Shown here one piece after another: positions 14,529 through 26,500 of a stretch of 64,000 nt of DNA. Positions within the stretch are counted from its first letter, which is position 1. Every line of letters starts with the position of its first letter. The notes beneath the pieces were generated by a model that made no database searches, was not told where the DNA came from, and worked only from the letters and a program-made list of their open reading frames with translations. The position numbers and the translations under genes were made by a program. Origin of the DNA: Heliocidaris erythrogramma (lineage: Eukaryota > Echinodermata > Echinoidea > Camarodonta > Echinometridae); assembly GCA_025617745.1 (NCBI GenBank), contig CM046866.1, positions 19,227,725 through 19,291,724 of the forward strand, read 5' to 3'.

Positions 14529-17500
14529 TGGGGGGGACTTACGCACTCTATCCAACAGACGGGCACACCCGGAAAGCATGTTACAACTGAATAATTGAAT
14601 AATTAATTATGAATAAGTCCACATTTGGGTAATGTTGACACACAGTCCTCGTTTTCCGGTGAAAACGTGTATGGGTGAAAACATGTATGTGTGCGTTTGT
14701 TTAGCATTATGTCCGAGGACATTTTCGGACAGAGAACAAAAAAAAAATCATGACAACAATGGTCCTCGGAAGGCGGACAATAGTCCTCGAACGTCGAACA
14801 ATGAATTTATGCCTTATTCCGTCGACTGTCCGAGGACGAGTAACAATAGAGGAATAATAGTTGTCCTCGGAAGTAAAGCCATGTAAACGTGTGTGGGTGT
14901 GTGTGTGTGTGTGTGTGTGTGTTGGGGAGAGACGTAATTTCAGTACTAAAAACCATATTCTGACAAAACTGAATATTAAATCAACTATAATGTCTAAGGT
15001 ATGGATTAGTTACATGGACAAGAAATATAAATTTCTTTTTTCATTCAAGCATTCTGGAGTGCAATTGAAGGCACATTCTGTATACAACATAATCATTGAG
15101 AAATGAAGAAAGATTGACTGACCATAATTAGATTGAGCTTAAAAATAAATAATTTCAATCAAATTCGCTTCTTACAAGGCACAGGATTCAAAATGATGCC
15201 AAGATACTTTCACTCATGTTTACTTTTAAAGGAATATCTTTTTTTAGACAATCTACACATCCTATAGCTTTGGAAAAAGAAATTGAATTAGCTTTGTTAC
15301 AGGCACAGCATTGATGCCAATCCATTTTTTATTTCCATTGACCAAAATATCCCAGTCATGATTGCTTTGAAGAGAAATATCATTAGTAGACAATCTATAC
15401 CATAGCTTGAGTGCTCATTTCAATAATAATAATAATAATAATAATAATATAGACACTTATAATGCGCAAAAACATATCCACCCAAAGGGTGCTCAAGGCG
15501 CTTACAATTCAATTGCATATAAACTTAACCTAAAATACAATTACAATGATAACATTACAGGTTAGGGTATAAAGACATTGAAATTCATGTCAATGCAAAT
15601 TACTACAATAATATTGGGCCATTAGATGAGTTTTCAGACAATATTTAGACAGTGTGTATTTCAATCTAAACAACTAGCAAGTGTGTAAATGTTTGCTAAT
15701 ATCCCATACTGTAATTTACACAGCATTTCCTGTTTGCAGGCTACGAAAAACTCAAACCAAAATGTATTACACACAAAATGTCTAATTTTCCGGCATTATT
15801 ACATGTATACAACAGTCTGAGCTTCACTTCTATGTGTCTAAAACATTGCATTTGTCTATACAATAATTGATTAATTGATATAATACAGCTGCATCATGTA
15901 GAACTACAGACTTTGATTTAGATTTTTACATTGATCAGTTAGCAAGAAAATAGACACTAACTTGGCTAGTGAACAAATTTGATGTCCTCATCTCTTTAGT
16001 ATAGCGTGAAAATTACATGTACATGTATATTGTAGCATCATCATTCAAACCACATTACACCCAAAACCAAAACTGGTTTGTAAACGCAGCATCCTCATGG
16101 GATAGACGCTCAAGAAAAACACACAAAATACTATTTTCAGTCAGAATAATCATGACATGAAGTGATCAACTATTCATCATACAAAACTAAAACAAAAATC
16201 ATATTTCTATAGTAACCAGATCACATGTCATTCATCATCAAGAACAACAATTAATAATTGATTTGATGGAATCAGAAATGGTTCACTTGCAGATAAGGTT
16301 GAAATTACAAGCTAGGCCTTCATATGCATTTTCAACTTTGATGAGAAATGAATAAGTAGCTACATGTAATAATGCAGCTATATTTTAGAAACAGGCATCA
16401 ACTAGCACAGGAATTTTTTAAAACAGTACATGGCTACATAACAATGAAATTACTGCATCAAACTTGACATAATTTGTAAGTCTTCAACTCAATTTTGAAT
16501 TATACATGTAAATTTTCTATTGATGCTTTGAAAATTTCATGGTTTTTGCAGCTAAAATTGCAAATTTAGAATTAAATACATTTGGAATAAATGTAAAACC
16601 CATTGAGATAAATATTAAATGCTGATAGATGACAAAGCATGTATTTTGTAGGACTTTATAAAGACACAGCAGAACCATTTTCTGTAAATGTAGTAGTGGA
16701 ATAAAATATGCAGAATGACAGGCAATGATTAGCTAAATTGCTGCTATATTAGGTTACCTTGTGTAAGGAATATCCAGACTCAAAGATGATGGGAGGAAGG
16801 AGAATAAGAAAGAATGTGGTAGGATCAAGGATCTCATCTTGCTGCAAGAGAATTAAAGAAAAAGTAAAACATAAATAAGATTACAAAAAATATTTAACAA
16901 TATGACATGGTCATGAAAATAATTATGTATTAATTAATGTATGTTTTTTAAAAGTTGTCTTAGAATATAAGAAAAAGGTTTTAACAAAGTTATCAATAAT
17001 ATTTAGAAAGAGAAAAATATCAATGTTGATTTTTATTAAAACAAAATACGGAGAATTCTATTCATACAACTCTAAAATTATATATCATCAAATACTATAA
17101 CTGGAAAAATAATTTCAAAGAAACTCCATACCATTGGCAGCATTTTACTTCCAACAACATTTTGAACTGGTTTTTTTCAATTTTACACTCAAATGTAACT
17201 CTCCTCATATTTGTTTCACTGAGTAATAAATGAGTCTTTGACACAATACTCTGCAACAGATCTTGCATCCAGGATAACGATTAAAAATAATACTTTTAAG
17301 AAGGAATATCATTTTCTTATTATTAATCAAACAAAACTTGCTCTGTAATCAGTGATGTACATCAAACCACTAAGGGCAAATAGCCCTAAGCCCCTATGCT
17401 CTTTTTCTAATATTTTTCACTAGTTGCATTTTTAATTAAATATCATAATTGATAGGATTGAAGTAAATTGAATATATCATAAAGAAAGTAAATGTGAGAA

Positions 17501-20500
17501 AATTACAATGCCCCGACCGGGATTCGAACCCGGGACCCTGGATTATATGACCAGTGCTCTACCAACTGAGCTATCCGGGCTCCGGGCTCCCGTCGAGGAA
17601 AAGTAACAATCTCACATATAGCCCCTCTCTTTCCATCGAGCGTAGGGGGTACATCCATACCAATTCCATGCGTACGCTATATAATGGCCTACCAATGAGA
17701 CAGGTCTTCCCTCTAAAGTCGGGCAAATCCATGCCAACAAATTTCTATAGAGGACAATTGCATTTTGTTTTACTTCTTGTATTTGAACACAATGACCTTG
17801 GCTTGTAAAAGAAGGAAAGTCATCATTTCCTTTGCCATCAGCAGCATTAAAACAGAAGGCACGATGGCTCAGTGCATGGAGCTTGTTTGTAGCTTCATGC
17901 TCAGTGGTAGAGCAGTGGTCTAGTAACTGGGAGGACCCGGGTTACAAACCAAGCGGATGCACTAGTGCCCTATGGTAAGGCATTAATCCTCATTGCAAGT
18001 CCCTCGGAGAGGACTTAACGCAGTCGGTCCCCTGGCTGCTTACTTACAAGCATTTCTGCTTTCTTTAATAGCAGTCAGGTAAAATAAGCATCAAACATTT
18101 ACATTATTACAGAGGCAAGGTCTTCTATAATGAAACAGTATACTCCTCTAAATCTACATTGAAACAGTTCAACATCTCCAACTCTCATAATTGACAATAC
18201 CTGTTCATAACTGACAGTCTTGAAAAAAAAATGATACTTAACTAGCTGTAACAAAGTACTGGTACTTGAAAATGGAAATGTTCTTCAAGTTATCAGGTAC
18301 ATATAAAGAGATAGCCTACTACTGTGAATGCTGTTATTTTCGCACGATTAAATTTTCGCGCTGAGCGAGCCCAAAACATATTCGCGGGTTCTTCAATTCG
18401 CGCTGCACAATTACATGCTCATGTGTACACCCACTCCATTTTATTAATTTACACACATGCAGTCCATTCAAATGCATACGGCATGCGCCACTACACACAC
18501 GCATATTAATTTGCTGAGGCGCGCAATTCAACCCGCATAGGAAACCCGGCTAATATTTTCGCGAGTTCTAAACTTCGCGCCAGCCGAAAATAGCGCAAAA
18601 TCCGTGAAAATTAATGTACCGCAATATTTCTGCATTTACAGTATGTTAGATTAGGGGTAATTTTGGATTTATTTTCAAAATCTGTAAAGAACACTACATA
18701 TGTACATCAATAATGTACACTAGGAATATATATTTATGCAACTTTGATTGACATAGGAGCATAGCCCTAAGGTACATACATGTACAGTTAACAACAAAAT
18801 TATTCATACCCCTTGGAAAATTCTAGTATTTTGCATTTTTCCTAAAAATGAATGGTTAAATGAAGTTACTTGCACATCACTTGAATACATATAGTTATCA
18901 TCTGCAAATGAATGCCGTTTCCGGTTTCACCTCATTTGCATAACAACAGAAAAGGTGAGTTATCCAAACTGGGCGATGTTCAAAATTATTCATACCCTTG
19001 GTGATTTATTGACTTTGTCAATCATTATGAATCCGATCCTTGTGACTAATGCTTGTAATTCACTTTATTTTAATACACCCGATCACAAGGCTTCCGGAGG
19101 GGTCTCTGCTGGGATAGCAGGCCAGTACCTGTTCTCCAATGGCTCAATCTCCTTGAGGATGTGTCCACACATGCCTTCACCCGACCTTCAGGGAGTTCAT
19201 TAGATTTCGTGTCCTACAGGTGATGCAGTTATCGACTTCATGATGACAGGACTATGATATTGAAATTTTCGGTCATTTATTCCATGCATTTTAATGAAAA
19301 TTCTGTATCTACTTATGAAGCAAAGCACCATTCCTGAAGAGCCCTTCCCTTTTGCACAGCCTGTGGGAGGTTTCACCTTTATTCATTGGCCCCATTCTTA
19401 ATCAGAGTGCTCAGGAAGGCCATGTTGGTGATATTAAAGTCATTGCATGACTCTAACGTCAGGTCACCATGAATAACAGTATGTAACCTTTGAGTACCAT
19501 ACACATCCCACATTGACTGTTACTGTATATCAATCTTCATATGGTATATTCTTTGTATCTTTGGTATGAAAGCTACAATCCTTGATATCAAAATGAATGT
19601 ACAAACCAAATTTATACCATATGCCATCCATGTTACCAGCTGCAGTGCACAAAATGCTACCACTTTGACAGTGCACTGGAACATAAAGATCAGTATTTTA
19701 AGCTTCATTAGAGTACCCACTTGCAGGTGTCCACATTAAAAATGTGTCAATCAGTGTAACTGAATAAACTGATAAAATTGGCACCATCCAACCTTTAGAC
19801 AACTACCATGGCCTCCCTATAAAACATTCTTAATAATAATGGAACAAAAGTATCAGGAAATACCTTCCCTTGACAGTGCAACAGTGAATGCCTCTAGGGA
19901 AGTCTCTCCAGGAAGAGTGCTTTGTTTCAACTTAGATACAGAATTGTCATTAAAATGTAAGGAATATTAACGAAAATATCAATATCATAGTCCTATCCTC
20001 ATGACGTCTAAAACTACACCACCTGCAAACACAAAATCTGCTTTAAATCCATCGAATCCCCTGAAGACCAGGTGATGGCATGTGTGGACAACATCCTCAA
20101 GGAGATTGGGCCATTGGATACCAGGTATTGGCCTGATATCTCAGTAGAGACCTCCAGAAGCATTGTGACAGTGTGAAGAAAGTGTTACGAGCATTAATCA
20201 CAAGGACTGGATTCATACTGATTGACAAAGTCAATAGATCACCAAGGGTATGAATAATTTTGAACATCACCCAGTTTGGATAATTCACCTTTTCTATTGT
20301 TATGCAAATGAGGTGAAACCAGAAACAGCATTCATTTGCAGATGATAACTAAATGTATTCAAGTAATGTGCAATTAAATTCAGTTAACCATTCATTTTTA
20401 GGAAAAATGCAAAAAACTAGAATTTTCCAAGGGGTATGAATAATTTTGTTGTTAACTGTATATAATAAGAAGGTGTGTATAGGCAAGACAATACACAATG

Positions 20501-23500
20501 TTTGTTTATAAGCTTTGAAGTTTTACTAACCATGTTTGAAGGACAACCTTGCTCTTGAAATTGAGATGTGGCTTTATTCAAATCATGGTTTTAGTCACTT
20601 TTTTATTGTGGCAAGACACCAGATTGCAAAAAGAATTGCAAGGTTATCCAAATAATGTTTTCAGATGGACGTTAAAAATATTCTGTACAAATAAAAATGT
20701 AATATACAGCGGCAAACTGCTGACACACTAAAGAGGAAGTCCACTCTGATTACAAGTTGAGTTTAAAAGAAGCAGAAAATTAAAGAAACAGATCAGTGAA
20801 AGTTTGAGAAAAATACAATACGAAATAAGAAAGTTATACTTTTTTAAAATTTGTAATCAATCAAACACAAATTGGCAACTCCGTGATGTTTCTTGCTAGC
20901 TACTCTCCCATTTATCTGTACCCCAAACTCATTAATTTCCATTTTCTCTAAAGAAAATATTCAATCATACATTACATACATGCACCTTAGATATAATTGC
21001 TCATATGTTTTTACACCAAACCTGTATGAAGTAATCTATTCCTTCAATCAAAAACGAAGAAAATGAAAGTTGATATTTTTGGTACTCCGCAAATGGGAGA
21101 GGAACTCGCAAGATACGTCCAAAGTTGCCAATTTGCGTTTGATTGATTACAATTTGAAAAATTCAAAATTTTCTTATTCTCATCGAATTTTGCTCAAACA
21201 TTCACTAATCCGTTTCTCTCATTTTTCTCCTTTCATTCAAGTCAACTATATCAGGGTGGACTTTCGCTTACGCCCGCTTTAAAAATATGCAGCTAAACCT
21301 GATGTGGAGAAATTTGCATGATCACAGCTAGCTCCAGCTAATTTGCAATTGAAGACACAATTAGTGGGCTATTTCAACCTTCTGCATAGGATATTAGCTC
21401 CAGCTATTATCCCCATCAAACTAGGCCTTGTTCGCAAAATGGCCTGCTATTTGGTCAATTAGCCAGCGTATTTGCATGTGAAGATGCACTCCAACTACAT
21501 GGCATCATTTGAAGCTTGAACTACGAGGAATTCATCAAACGAGCAGGCACTGCTCAACTTGGGTTGATGGAGATGGGGAAATCTTTCCTGAGAAGTGCTG
21601 ATCGGTCTAATACCCTTTTCAATATTAGGGGCAAGAAAGAAGTGGAGTAAGTCTGGACTTAGGATCCAAAAGTTAATATGAACGCTATCAGAATCACTCT
21701 GTCTGCTCTCAGTCTGCACTTAGTGAGGACTTCTCGATCCACTTCTCGAGCAGGTTTGAGTCCTGACTTACATTAGTCCTGATTGGAAGTGGATTTACTT
21801 GTAATATGAACGCTTTCCGCATTACTTGATATAAATGGAGCGGGAACAGGGAGGAATGGTCCACAGAAACCATGGATACATATGCGCATAGCAGATGCAA
21901 TGCGGTCTTGCAGACTCTTGCTGCTGTAAGTATAACCGCTAGCAGGACTTGAGATGCCGATCTATTGATCCCGAGAATACATGTACTTAGGCCTGACTAA
22001 ATCCATTTTTGGCAGTGAACAATGCGTAATAGTTCAAGCTCAAACTTGTTCAGACTAATAGCGCTAATAGGAATACTCCCATGGAGAGTGTGGAAAGAGT
22101 AATTGGTGCAATGTTGAGTTGATATAGCTGAACCAATTCATTGAACAGCTAAAACAAATCGAGGTACATGTACACATACATGTATATTGTTCACAAATCA
22201 TAGGCATATATACATGTACATGTAGAGAAAAATGTAATGCATTGAGCAGACGACACTTCCAAATAGATATGATGTGGTACTAATACTATGATATTGAATG
22301 GCCTTGAGTGGGATACAAGCAGGGCATGAGCTATGAGCATTTTTTACAAGACAGCACAACAAGTGAGACACATACATAAGTATGTACCCTTGTGTCCCAC
22401 AAAAGAATTTTTTTCATTATCATTATTATTCTTGCGGTATACTCCGATGAGTGCAAGACGAAAAGCTTCAGTATGTCACTCTTCAACGCCATATTATTAT
22501 TAATTGATATGAAACCTTGTGCACCATTTTCACCATATCACCCTTACGTTTTTGTATAAATTTGCACATTACTCAAAAAGAGAGAGAAACTGATTTTGTC
22601 CCTATCCAAACATTTTATAAGGGATGTGTGAATACATCCATCGTCTTAGCCATTGCATATTCCCTTTTCTATGTGGTCGCGTACCTCAAACCATGAGATA
22701 TTGAAAAATTACTGCACGGTCATCCGGGTACTTTTCCCAAACCATGAATCCTTCATACAAATAACAATGATGGATATTAGATAGTGAACATTATGAATAA
22801 GTACAGGGGGAGTAATGAAAGAGAATTTTTTTGAAATACCTGAGGAGCACTTTTCTTTATTTCTGTCATAATTTTGGCACTGAAACTCTGAGGGCATTAT
22901 CATGACATTTGGATATATGGCAAGCAATTCATTTAATAGCGGTTGGCAGCATTAATGTTAGAGAGGCTTTTGGATTAAAGTTGTCAAACTTAATAAAAGG
23001 TAGATAATAGTTTCCACAAAGTGATTGTTATTATTAATGTTTTAATGTCAATCACTACAGCTTGTTAATCATTATTTTTGCACCCACCAAAATACGGGTC
23101 CGTTCGTTATTCATAAGGACCGCTATTCATAGAAACTATTCATTTAACGCGCGTTATGCATAGCGGTCCTTATGAATAGTTATGAATAGTGGTCATTATG
23201 AATAGCAAGGTAATTAGTCTATGGTTTGCTCGCTATTTAGAAGGACCGCTATTCATAAAAAAGACGCTGTTCATTTAGTCACACATTATGGATAGCGGTC
23301 ATTATGAATAAGTGGTCCTTATGACTAGCGAGGTTACCCCCCAAAATACAATGTTAAATTTCCTGAATCGAATCGTTCTTTGAACTTTGGCTCATATTTT
23401 TAAAATTGAAACCTTGTTTTCTAATTTTATTTCTTCTCAAGGATGTGTCTGTGTCTGTTGGGGAGGGGAGGAGCAAATGTGGGGTGTGGGGTGTGAGAGG

Positions 23501-26500
23501 ATATGCTTTTGAGTGATTATGATTTAAATTGTCTTTGTTTCTCTAGCATCTAGACCATCACACAACTTCATCTTTTATTTATTTCTAATATATACAATGC
23601 ATATATGCATGTAAATGTGTTTGTTACACTTCTTCATTATATGAGAAAATATAACATTCATTATCCCCTTATATCATCCTTAAAAACTGTGACATAGGCC
23701 TAAAGCTGTGTGTTGAATTATTCTAGGGCACAGATATAATGAATCATTATATGTATGAAGGTTTTCAGGCGACCAGAAAAATGATGTATCACATGGTTTG
23801 TGCAAAAGTCCCTGGATGACAGTGCAATTTTAAAACAATATCTCATGGTTTGTGTATAAGTTCCTGGATGACCGTACAATATATTTCCATCTATAACTCA
23901 TGGTTCAGGGTGCGCATGAGAAGTAAATAAGTGAATACCCGTTTAAAGCCTTCTCAACGGCAATGGCATGATGCAATACACCTGCAAAAGAAAGGTAAGT
24001 GAAGGTGTATTTGTAGAATGCTATTGCTATATTGGATATTGCTGTGTCGGATAGTCACTGTCAAGTGTTTTCTCACAATGGCATGATGCAATAAATACAC
24101 CTGCAAAAGAAAGGTAAGTGAAGGTGTATTTGTAGAATGCTATTGCAAGAAAACACTTGACAAAGACTATCCGACATAGCAATGTCTATAGTAATGTTAA
24201 TATTTTCTGGATGGTGATTATCAAGTGATGTCAAAAGGGGAATGTTGGTTTTGCAGCTTTTTTTGTGGGCGGATCCCTGAAATCTGAAGAAAAAATACTG
24301 AAAAATTATTATGAAATATAGATATTTTTGGAGCCACATAAATGATGATCAGGGTATCATAAATCAACAAAAGCCAACATGCATTTGCTTGGCATAGGCC
24401 CTTAAAATATGCAAATATTAAGACAATGGATGTTCATGTATGCACACAGCCCTTGCAAGATGCTTGGGTAAGGACAAAATAATACCTGTGTTTTATGTTG
24501 AAGTTAATACAAAAACATAAGAACATGTAATGGTGAAAATTGAGGAACTAGGTCTCATGGGTATATCGCACACGCTTCAAACATATTTCACTTCTCTTGC
24601 TGACTCGTGAAATATGCTCATAGCTTGTGCAATATACCTTTGTATCCCACTCAAGGACATTCAATATTATATAAATACTTTCTCCAGAAAATACATGATA
24701 TTTTTAGTACTGAACAAGAGGGAGCGGTGAGGGCAAGGTAAATCAGAGTTGCCAATTCATGTTTAAATCCTTCATCTTGATTGTCCTCAAACTTTCATTG
24801 ATCTGCTTCTCTTGGTTTGTTTTTTTAAAGCAAACTTCTCCTTTAACAGTAAAGGTGAACCTTTAACAGTATAATATCAACAATGATCAATCAATATCAC
24901 ACTTGGTCTGCCACAAGTAAGCAATCTATTTGCTTTTTATGGAGATGAAGAGTTCATTCAATTCATCATTCTGCATGCAAATAGGACCTACATTTCAAAC
25001 TGTGTTCTTCATAATAAATGTGTGATCGTTTCCTTTAAAAAAAATGCATTACTGAGCTTCAGAACAACCCTGAAACCAAAATATTCTCATCATTTGCTGA
25101 AAGTTGGAAAATATGTTTCCTTTAAAACAAAATTTTATTTCATTTTGTATGTTAAACTATGATTTGGGTGTATATGATTGGTATGGGTGAATAAGAATAC
25201 ATTCCAGCAAAAAATTTTGGTATTAGGATCTGCAATGATTAAATTTATCTACATTATACCCTTTACATCGACGAATACTGGTACTCATATTTATTCAAAA
25301 TTACAAAAATGATTTCACAATGCTCTCCCACAGTTCATAAGTCATTTTCGTAAAATATTCAGAGCAGAATGTGTAAATCAAATTTGCTGGTACATTAGAT
25401 AAATCATGTTCATCAATTGGTGAATATCAAATATACCACTATAACAACATGATGCAATAAGAGTGCTTAATTATAAATATCTAATTTATTTTCCTTTCTT
25501 TGTTTTATTGAATCAATACAATCATATTATTAACATATGATTACAAGGGGATTAAAAAGAAAATCAACAACAAATTCGATGTCAAGAAGCCACCAAGGGG
25601 ACAAAGCAAAACCAGCCCAAGACACACCAGCGAGGCAAACATACATGTAGACCGACCGATCGATAGGCCAACAGCCCTGCCCAGGACAAGGTCCCAACAA
25701 GATGCAACAGACTCCATGTATAAATCAAACAACCTCTTCAGCTCAGCTAAATGTACGCCCATTAATATGCAATTACTACACCGATTCATAACTAGCATAC
25801 ACATCACGAGGCAAATGCTACAAGATAAAGCCTCTACCACCCCTGGAAACCCCAGAACCGGTAAGACAACCAGCAAAACAACCAACCAGAACATGCCTAC
25901 ATCGTCTGGCAACCCAGGCTTGGATCTCCCAGTCACAAAAGCTGCCTCCGTGAAGTGAATGATATATAATAAATGGCATACATATATGTAAACACAATAT
26001 AATGGCAGGCAGGCAAAAAAAAAATTAATTTTAAATATCTTTACGCCTACAGCAAGGCTTAACCCATTCTCAAGACAATTGACCACATTTTTATTCAGAG
26101 CTCTAAAAAATATACCATACTGCGTTTGATGCCAGGAATTTCAAAAGCAAGAATAAGCTTTAAAATCCTGAAAGTTTGACAAAATTCCTAACTATGTATA
26201 TTGTTTCAAAAGACATTATACCTTATAAGAACCATGTAGCACTGACAGAAAAATACTATTGTTGCCAATTTGAAGAACAAAATGTGATCAATTTAGCCCT
26301 TAAATAATTCCTGTCCTGAAAGGGTTAACCCACTGGGTACGATTTGATTTTGGTATAACATGCATATCCCATTGACTACAGCCTGAGCTATCAGCTAATG
26401 TATCTCAGGCTTAGTATTCAATCAACAGGTTAATGCTTGGTCAACCCTTACAAGATATGAGTTTAAAAATGAAGTAAAATCATGAAATCCCTACACCTCT

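Noticed and set aside
15421-15450. CRISPR-like or satellite array
   Set aside because: The repeats in this window are microsatellites, minisatellites or transposon ends. No spacer-repeat array exists, and the genome is eukaryotic.
17509-17580. Functional tRNA gene with a defined anticodon
   Set aside because: The A and B boxes are good, but the anticodon loop lacks U33 and stem pairing is imperfect there, so only a tRNA-like call is made.
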